Assembly (NCBI GenBank): GCA_025331125.1 | Contig: JAOALB010000058.1 | Span: 1-64,000 of the forward strand | From: Mycogone perniciosa | Lineage: Eukaryota; Ascomycota; Sordariomycetes; Hypocreales; Hypocreaceae | Length of the DNA: 64,000 bases | Direction of reading: 5' to 3' | Shown here: positions 58,065-64,000 of the stretch, one piece after another | Position numbering within the stretch: position 1 is the stretch's first letter | How the letters are laid out: every line of letters begins with the position of its first letter | Translations under genes and position numbers: made by a program | The notes under the pieces: generated by a model | The model's input: the letters and a program-made list of their open reading frames with translations, nothing else | Databases searched by the model: none | What the model was told of the DNA's origin: nothing

Positions 58065-58519
58065 TTCCACGTAGAAGGTCTAGAATGCGAACATTGCATC
58101 CATCGCCGAGACCGCCTCCAGGGATACTCCGTCAAGTCAGTTTCAGTCCTCTTTCTGATATCGACAGCCGTACCAAATCTAACTCCCTAGTACCCAAAGA
58201 TCCAACCTGCTTCTGGTGATGTCGTGCTTCTCGCCTATCTCAACCAGGGCCGGTTGCCAACGATAGCCCAAGCCGCTGATATACCATGTCTACGAAACGG
58301 TAATTATTCACTGGAATTTTTAACAGCATTTCACCGCCAGCCCTTGCCAGCTAGCGGTGAAACACGACCGCTACATACACGAAGGAACAAATGACACAGA
58401 GAGATGGTATTGCCCGAGCAAGCGGGACTTTGGCATGCGTTACTTCATACGCTTATGATAGTCTGATAATGTACACAGCCCGGGTATATAGTTTTCTATT
58501 CCTTGAAAACGTCCTGTAT
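58065..58519. other. Intergenic
   Basis: Between the hypothetical ORF (plus) and the dipeptidase stop (minus). An extra exon of the upstream gene is possible at 58140-58219; otherwise nothing is seen. Confidence 0.5.
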
Positions 58520-60178
58520 TTAAGACTGGGGCTCCTCGGCGACGTAATGGAGGTAGGCACCCAACAGCTTGATGCCCTCAACGTAGTTGCGCTTGTCAAG
58601 CTTCTCATTGATCGAATGAGCACCATCCGTCGAGCTGCCCATAGGCAGCAACAGGACATTCTTGCCTGTCGCTTCCTCAAAAGTGAGGGTAACGGGGATA
58701 CTGCAAACTGTAGTCAGTATCTGCTATCATATCAAAGAAAGGGTAATATCGTGGCTTCCATACCTTCCACCCTCTCGGGTAAAGTCAGGGGCGACACCCC
58801 AGACACGCTCGACAGCCTTGGCGGCGGCAGTGAAGTTCCAGTGCTTTGGTGATGCCACCCACCACTTTCCGCTGTGCTGGGCATACACCTTCATGGTGTT
58901 CTTGCTGCCCAGCTTGGCGAACTGCTCCTCGACGTACTTGAAGACGCACTCGTTGGTCTGGTCGATCTCCATGTTGGGGACAGTTCGGATAGAGAACTTG
59001 CCAATGACCTTGGCGGGGATGACGGTCTTTGCGCCGGGGGCGGAGAAGGCACCCTCAATGCCGTGGAGCGACAAGGATGGGTATCGCCAACGAGCCATCA
59101 AGGTTGGCTTAGTCTCATCATGGATGGTTGTTGTGCTGCCAAGAGACTCGTGCAGGTCTCCCATGGTAAACGAGATGGTGTCATAGAGACTCTCCTCTTC
59201 TGGAGTAACTGGGGCAACCTGATCCATGATTCCAGGGATCTGGATCTTGCCATGGGTGTCAACCAGCGAACCCAAGATGCGCACGAGGTCGGTCATGGGC
59301 TCCTGGGCTTGTCCACCAAACACACCACTGTGCAGGTCAGCTCCAGGGCCAGAGACCTCGACGGAATAGTAGTTGCAGCCTCGAAGACCATAGGTCAGGC
59401 AAGGCTTCTCAGTTCCAAGCCAGTAGTTGTCAGAAATGCAGATAGCGTCAGCGTCGGCGAAGTAGTTCTTAGCCTCAGCCCTGACAAAATCATCCAGACC
59501 CTCAGAGCCGTACTCCTCCATGCCCTCAAAGCACATGAGGAGGTTGACTGGGAAGTCAACACCGGCCTTCTGGTGAGCCTCGATGGCATTCAGCCAACCA
59601 AGAACGGGGCCCTTGTCATCAGTCGAGCCGCGACCGAGCATGCGACCCTTCTCGTCGACCGTCAACTCGAAAGGCTCGGTAGCCCAGCCGTCGCTCTTCT
59701 CAGCGGGCTGAACATCGTAGTGGCCGTACACGAGGATCGTCCGCTTGTTCTTGTCGTTTCCATATCGACCAAGGACGACAGGAGGGAGGTCAAGGTACTC
59801 CTTGTGAGGCTGCTTGCCCAGCTCTCGCAGCTCAACCTGGGCACCCAGGGCCTTCAGCTCGTCAGCAAGCCAATGGCCCATGCGGATGACATCGGGGCGG
59901 CGAGCATCATCGGCCGAGATGGAAGGGATGGCAACAGCCTTGCGCAGACGCTCGATGAAGGCGTCGGCGGAGCTGTCGACCTGCTTGAAGTAGCTATCGA
60001 GTTGAGGAGCCATCTTTCTTGCCTGGTGAGCACGGATCGAATCAGTGAGGTAGAGGCGGCGCTGAGGGATAGTTCTGAAGCTTTGAAGCTGAAGCTGGGA
60101 GAAACTGGGCCTGAGTATTCTCGTCGAGAGCAGTCGAGGACAACAGAGAGTTGTCTGAAGGAAGATGGTGCGGGGCAT
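58520..60178 (-). CDS. M20-family Cys-Gly metallodipeptidase (CNDP2/DUG1-like)
   Basis: Metallopeptidase of family M20 cleaving Cys-Gly and other dipeptides, the last step of glutathione breakdown (Dug1 in yeast). Exon 1 is 58764-60178 and exon 2 58520-58700, 531 aa, with a 63-nt intron joined as REGG-SIPVTLTFEE. Zinc ligands are in VYGHYDVQP and GRGSTDDKGP, and the catalytic Glu is in EGMEEYGS. PGADLHSGVFGG and STDGAHSINEKLD hold further conserved His/Asp residues. The usual family start is MAPQLDSYFKQVDS at 60013. The frame stays open 55 codons upstream to an ATG at 60178 and encodes an Arg/Leu/Ser-rich, nearly acid-free stretch (ILRPSFSQLQLQSFRTIPQR) that looks like a mitochondrial presequence. 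Confidence 0.92.
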
Positions 60179-61363
60179 GTCGCCCTACCTCATCTCTAAT
60201 CTATTGAGGGGTGGAAGATACCACCAGAAGCCGCAGGAGCTTCCAAAAGTTCCTTCCATCCATTGCAGCACGCGCGGACCAGCGGGGTAGATACAGCGAA
60301 TGCGAGTGCTGATCTTTGCAGAGCCGGTTATTGGCGGCAGCCCGAGAGGGAGATCATGCAAGGTACTGCAAAGATACTTTTTGTCACATGTTAACGTCGT
60401 CTAGCTCTGAGGTAGCTTCAGAGTCCTAGTCAGTGGGTTCACGGTAAATGGACCCCTCTTTCACGGCTTTTTATGCGCACGTGACCTGAGCACGGAAAAA
60501 GTATCTTCCACCTGTATTCCGTATGAAGTAAACGTTTCTTTGCTCTGACGCGCCTGCCGCCTGCGCTGTCGGAGGGGCCTCCATTATTAATGAAGCCCCG
60601 ACATCCCCTGCCTCCGCTTCTCTTTCTTCCCCATTTCTCATCCGTTTGCCTCCGCCATTCATCATCACTCCATCGAAGTTATCATCAGATGGTCGACTCG
60701 CCATCTCTTGACGTCTAGCAGTCACCATTCCCAACGATTTTTACCGTCTCGGAGGCCATTTTTAGCAAGCAGAGATCTCGTGCTCTCTTTGGGGCCAAAC
60801 GGGTGCCTGCTGCTGATCTGGCGACGTTCGCGTCCATAACCAGCGAGGAGACTTGCGCTCTCATCGTCGCCCTTCGACTTTGCGCTTCCACGTGTCGCTC
60901 GCCTGCTCTAGTGAGGGGTTGCAAGAAATCGGACGACTGGCTAACTTAAAAGGTTTTACTGGTACACAGAGGCTGGTCTGTCGTGGTGATCAGGAAGTGA
61001 GGAGGAACTCAAGGGTTGTCTTTCCTTCCGGCTGCTGCCGATTGTACTCCTTATTCATCGTGCCCATTCGCCCTATTGTCATTGTCTTTTCCTCCAATTA
61101 CAATCAGAATTGATAATTTGAGTCCATCTTGAGTTGAGAGAGCACTGGGGTGCAGGGACCAAGAAGAACAATCAAGAAAAAAATTCACTAGCACCAGAAA
61201 CAATCAATACTCACATAGTCATTTTTGCGACTGAGGCCTCTCGGCGTATTCACCTTGCAGATTTAACAGCCCGACCTCTAAACGAGCCTGACGTCTTGAT
61301 ATCCTCGTTCTTCGCTGCTCGTAACAAAGGACTGATTGGGCAGGAAACCCAACCATCGACATC
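60179..61363. other. Divergent promoter region and MPE1 leader
   Basis: Upstream region of the dipeptidase (minus) and MPE1 (plus). No supported coding region; the part from about 60950 is probably MPE1 5' UTR. Confidence 0.55.
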
Positions 61364-63392
61364 ATGTCTTCGTCAGTTTTCTTCAAGTTCAAGTCGCAGA
61401 AGGAGCCCACCAGAGTGGAATTTGATGGCACAGGTATCTCAGTGTTTGAGCTCAAGCGTGAAATCATCAACAAGAGTGGTTTGGGCGATGGTACCGACTT
61501 CGACCTCTTCATCTACACAGACGATAATAGCGAGGGTATGTATCCAAAGAGTCACAACGCGGAACATGTGGATGCTAACCTGGGTCCAGAATATGACGAT
61601 GATACGACGATCGTCCCCAGATCTACCACCGTCATTGCACGGCGGCAACCAGCGATCAAGCCTGGAGCTGGTCGCGCCGCTCGATATGTTTCCGGCAAGA
61701 TGCCTGTGACAGCTAAGAACGCTGGCCGTAAGGAACAGTCAGCAAAAGCCTCGGCTTCTAAGCCGAGCTCGAGTGCCTTTACCCAAATGAACGATGCCAT
61801 GACGGAAGAGGACAGAATGGCAGCCATGTTTGCTGCCCAGACGGAGCAATGGTCGGCTCAGCAGGAAGAGCTGTCTCAGTAAGTATTTATTCCTATCGAT
61901 AAAATCCATTGCATAGCTTAGTGCTAACCACTGCTACAGTCAAGCCCCAGTGTTCAAAGCAGGTGCCAAACGACCGGCAAACGTACCAGATCACGACCCT
62001 CCCAACGGATATATTTGTTACCGGTGTGGAAACAAGGGTCATTGGATTCAGTTGTGTCCCACTAATGATGACCCTGACTTTGACAACCGGCCCCGTGTCA
62101 AGCGTACTACTGGTATCCCTCGTTCATTCTTGCAAAAGGTCGACAAGTCTGTCGTCTTAGCTCAGACTGAAGGTGATGACTCTAAGCGGCCCTCGGGAAT
62201 CATGGTCAATGCCGAAGGAGACTTTGTCATTGCTGAGCCAGACAAGGTATCCTGGGAGCAGTTCCAAGCCAAGACCAAGTCCTCATCCGCCGCGGCCAAG
62301 ACAGCGCAGGCGGAGGGCAAGGAGGTTCAAGAGCGTGGTCTCGAGTGTTCGATTGACAAGAAGATGTTCATAGAGCCAATGAAGACGCCGTGCTGCCAGA
62401 AGACCTTTTGCAATGATTGCATAACCAATGCTCTCATCGAAAGCGACTTCGTTTGCCCTGCCTGCCAGACTGAAGGTGTTTTAATTGATGATCTACAGCC
62501 TGACGAAGAAGTGTCAAAGAAAATACAAGACTACCTGAAGGAGAGGGAGACTGCCAGGACAACTCCACCAAGATCACCTAAAGCTCCAACAGAGGTGCCA
62601 GTCAGCAAATCTGAGGATAAGGAGGAGGAGAAGAATGGTGAGAAGAAAGCAGAGGAGCCCACAGACAAAGCGGAAAAGCCAACGGATGCCCAAACCAAGG
62701 AGAGGTCTAAGTCGCCGACAGCACAATCAGCAAGATCAGCATCCAAGTCTCCCCCAACTGGCCCCAAAAGCCTTGCTCGTGACTCCCAAGCTACAGACAG
62801 CAAGAAGATGGAAGTAGCGAAGCCGGAAGACACCGTCTTAAAGAAGAGACCCGCAGAAGACATGCTTGAGAATCCCAAGATCCCCAAGGGACCTAGAGCC
62901 ATGCAAAACCAACAACCTCAGAACATGATGAATGGTATGATGAATGGCATGCCCAACATGGGAATGAACAATATGATGTTCAACGGTGGTATGGGTATGA
63001 TGCCAAATATGATGGGTATGCCCATACCCAACATGAATATGAACATGAACATGAACATGGGGATGGGGATGGGAATGCCAATGATGGGTATGCCTATGAT
63101 GGGTATGCAAGGCTTTGGTGGCATGAACGGAGGCTATGGCGGCGGCATGAATGGAGGTTTCAACGGCAACATGAATGGCATGGGTGGTGGTATGAATAAT
63201 GGCTGGGGTATGAACAACAACATGGGTGGCATGAACGGGATGAACGGCGGAAACATGAATGGGTTCCAAGATGGCGTCAACTACGCCCAAGGAGGTGGTG
63301 AGGATGATGCATACTTCCGGAAGCCCGTCAACCCGCATAGACACCAAAATAAGCAACGGAGAGTCCGACCAAGTGACTACCGGGAGTTGTGA
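61364..63392 (+). CDS. MPE1: MPE1/RBBP6-like cleavage and polyadenylation factor subunit
   Basis: Subunit of the mRNA 3'-end processing complex CPF with ubiquitin-ligase-like features. Exons 61364-61535, 61590-61878 and 61940-63392 give 637 aa. Domain order is diagnostic: N-terminal DWNN ubiquitin-like domain (SVFFKFKSQKEPTRVEFDGT), CCHC zinc knuckle (CYRCGNKGHWIQLC), then a RING/U-box-like domain (CSIDKKMFIEPMKTPCCQKT, CNDCI, CPAC). A Lys/Glu/Pro/Ser-rich linker follows. The C-terminal 150 residues are a Met/Asn/Gly repeat tract (MNMNMNMNMGMGMGMPMMG), closing with a basic tail NKQRRVRPSDYREL. The first intron is 54 nt and free of in-frame stops, so retention would insert 18 residues. Confidence 0.93.
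62920..63280 (+). repeat. Met/Asn/Gly codon repeat tract in MPE1
   Basis: Repeated ATGAAC, ATGGGT and GGTATG units encode a low-complexity Met/Gly/Asn tail of about 120 residues. Confidence 0.85.
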
Positions 63393-64000
63393 CGATCATG
63401 GCAGCGACATACTTTTTGACGACCATCTGGAACGGCTGCTTAGCACATCGGCGCACGGTGGGATTGCTTGACATATTTTCTGCTCGGCATTTTAATCATG
63501 GCTCTCGCTATACACAAACAACTCACTCACATTCTCGCATTTCATAACCAGGGAAACAACTTGATACATCAATCAAAGGGGCATGAACGATCTCACATGC
63601 CGATGCTTGGCTGGGGGAGGGGCTTTGGATTAGGCGTTTTTTTGGAATGCCCAAGGGTGGCATGGTGTCTGGCTCTGTATTTCTGGCCTTCTTCTTCTTC
63701 TTCTGTTAGCGAACCTCAAGGGCGGCGGGGCTGTGACAATGCCATGAAAGATGCATGGTTTTGGAGCAAGGGATTGATGTTGATTGAAGATGAATGGATC
63801 GGGGGAGTGTTGGGCGGTTATCAGACAAGGGAGGGTATGAAATCTAGACCATCTCTACGGAAGAGAGAGCGAACTGAATGACATATATTATATCTGCAAA
63901 GTGTGTGTGTTCATATGTGAATGCCTTGTCTTGTGATGACGTATATGCTTGAAGAATGAATATGACATCAAAATCTCGGGAGAGGTCTCCCTTTGCGTTT
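63393..64000. other. 3' flank of MPE1
   Basis: Probable MPE1 3' UTR and intergenic DNA; a (CTT)n-like pyrimidine run lies at about 63687-63705. An open frame at 63468-63881 has no recognisable motif and is not called. Confidence 0.5.

Noticed and set aside
58874..60199. 441-aa open frame opposite the dipeptidase
   Set aside because: Antisense shadow; the M20 motifs are all on the minus strand.
62838..63356. His-rich 172-aa frame opposite the MPE1 tail
   Set aside because: Produced by the ATG-rich repeat read backwards (CAT = His); no independent support.
63468..63881. 137-aa open frame after MPE1
   Set aside because: No domain, odd composition, lies where the 3' UTR is expected.

Overview
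The window is nuclear DNA of a filamentous ascomycete, most likely a member of the Sordariomycetes and probably Hypocreales. Genes carry short introns (about 46-80 nt, GT-AG, with CTAAC/CTGAC-like branch sites). Housekeeping proteins read as typical of that class (SPT6, DPB2, MPE1, a Ste7-type MAPKK, SNF1, isocitrate lyase, neutral trehalase). The three tRNA genes have introns, and one retroelement shows C-to-T decay of the RIP (repeat-induced point mutation) type. Gene models below were built by eye from reading frames and splice signals; nothing was aligned to a database.

Layout. 1-264: 5' end of an SPF27/BCAS2 spliceosome gene (minus). 1221-3510: an NLR-like NB-ARC/TPR receptor. 4558-5026: an Stf2-like small protein. 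7460-11860: SPT6. 15303-16967: Ste7/MST7-type MAPKK. 17423-18389: HAD hydrolase. 19206-22469: Bre4-like FUSC membrane protein. 22768-25186: DPB2. 25509-26305: conserved protein with a mitochondrial-type N terminus. 26306-28067: no intact gene, possible retroelement relic. 28068-29675: glutamine synthetase-like gene with one frameshift. 30241-31940: UNC93-like MFS transporter. 32269-33678: tRNA-Leu, tRNA-Gly and tRNA-Cys. 34285-39038: a 4.75 kb decayed Ty3/gypsy chromovirus with 172-bp LTRs and a CTTTG target duplication. 40557-40967: small secreted eight-cysteine protein. 43795-46147: SNF1. 46656-48494: isocitrate lyase. 50037-52460: neutral trehalase. 54667-55425: Yippee-like protein. 56456-57473: ubiquitin-like-domain protein. 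57555-58064: uncharacterised ORF. 58520-60178: CNDP/DUG1-type dipeptidase. 61364-63392: MPE1.

How the parts fit. The first 32 kb and last 20 kb are gene-rich core sequence. The middle (about 32-43.8 kb) is an accessory block: tRNA genes, a decayed retrotransposon, gene-poor DNA, a putative effector and a trace of an NLR 3' end. SNF1, isocitrate lyase and neutral trehalase lie side by side, all three belonging to carbon derepression and reserve mobilisation. The most notable observations are an NLR whose only in-phase 5' intron is GC-AG and exposes a short Gly/Asn-rich N terminus, a decayed second copy of the NLR 3' flank 39 kb away, steep uneven decay across the retroelement, one extra T in an otherwise well-conserved glutamine synthetase-like gene, a dipeptidase with two in-frame starts that could give mitochondrial and cytosolic forms, and about 21 exact copies of the 9-mer TACGGAGTA/TACTCCGTA, all between genes.
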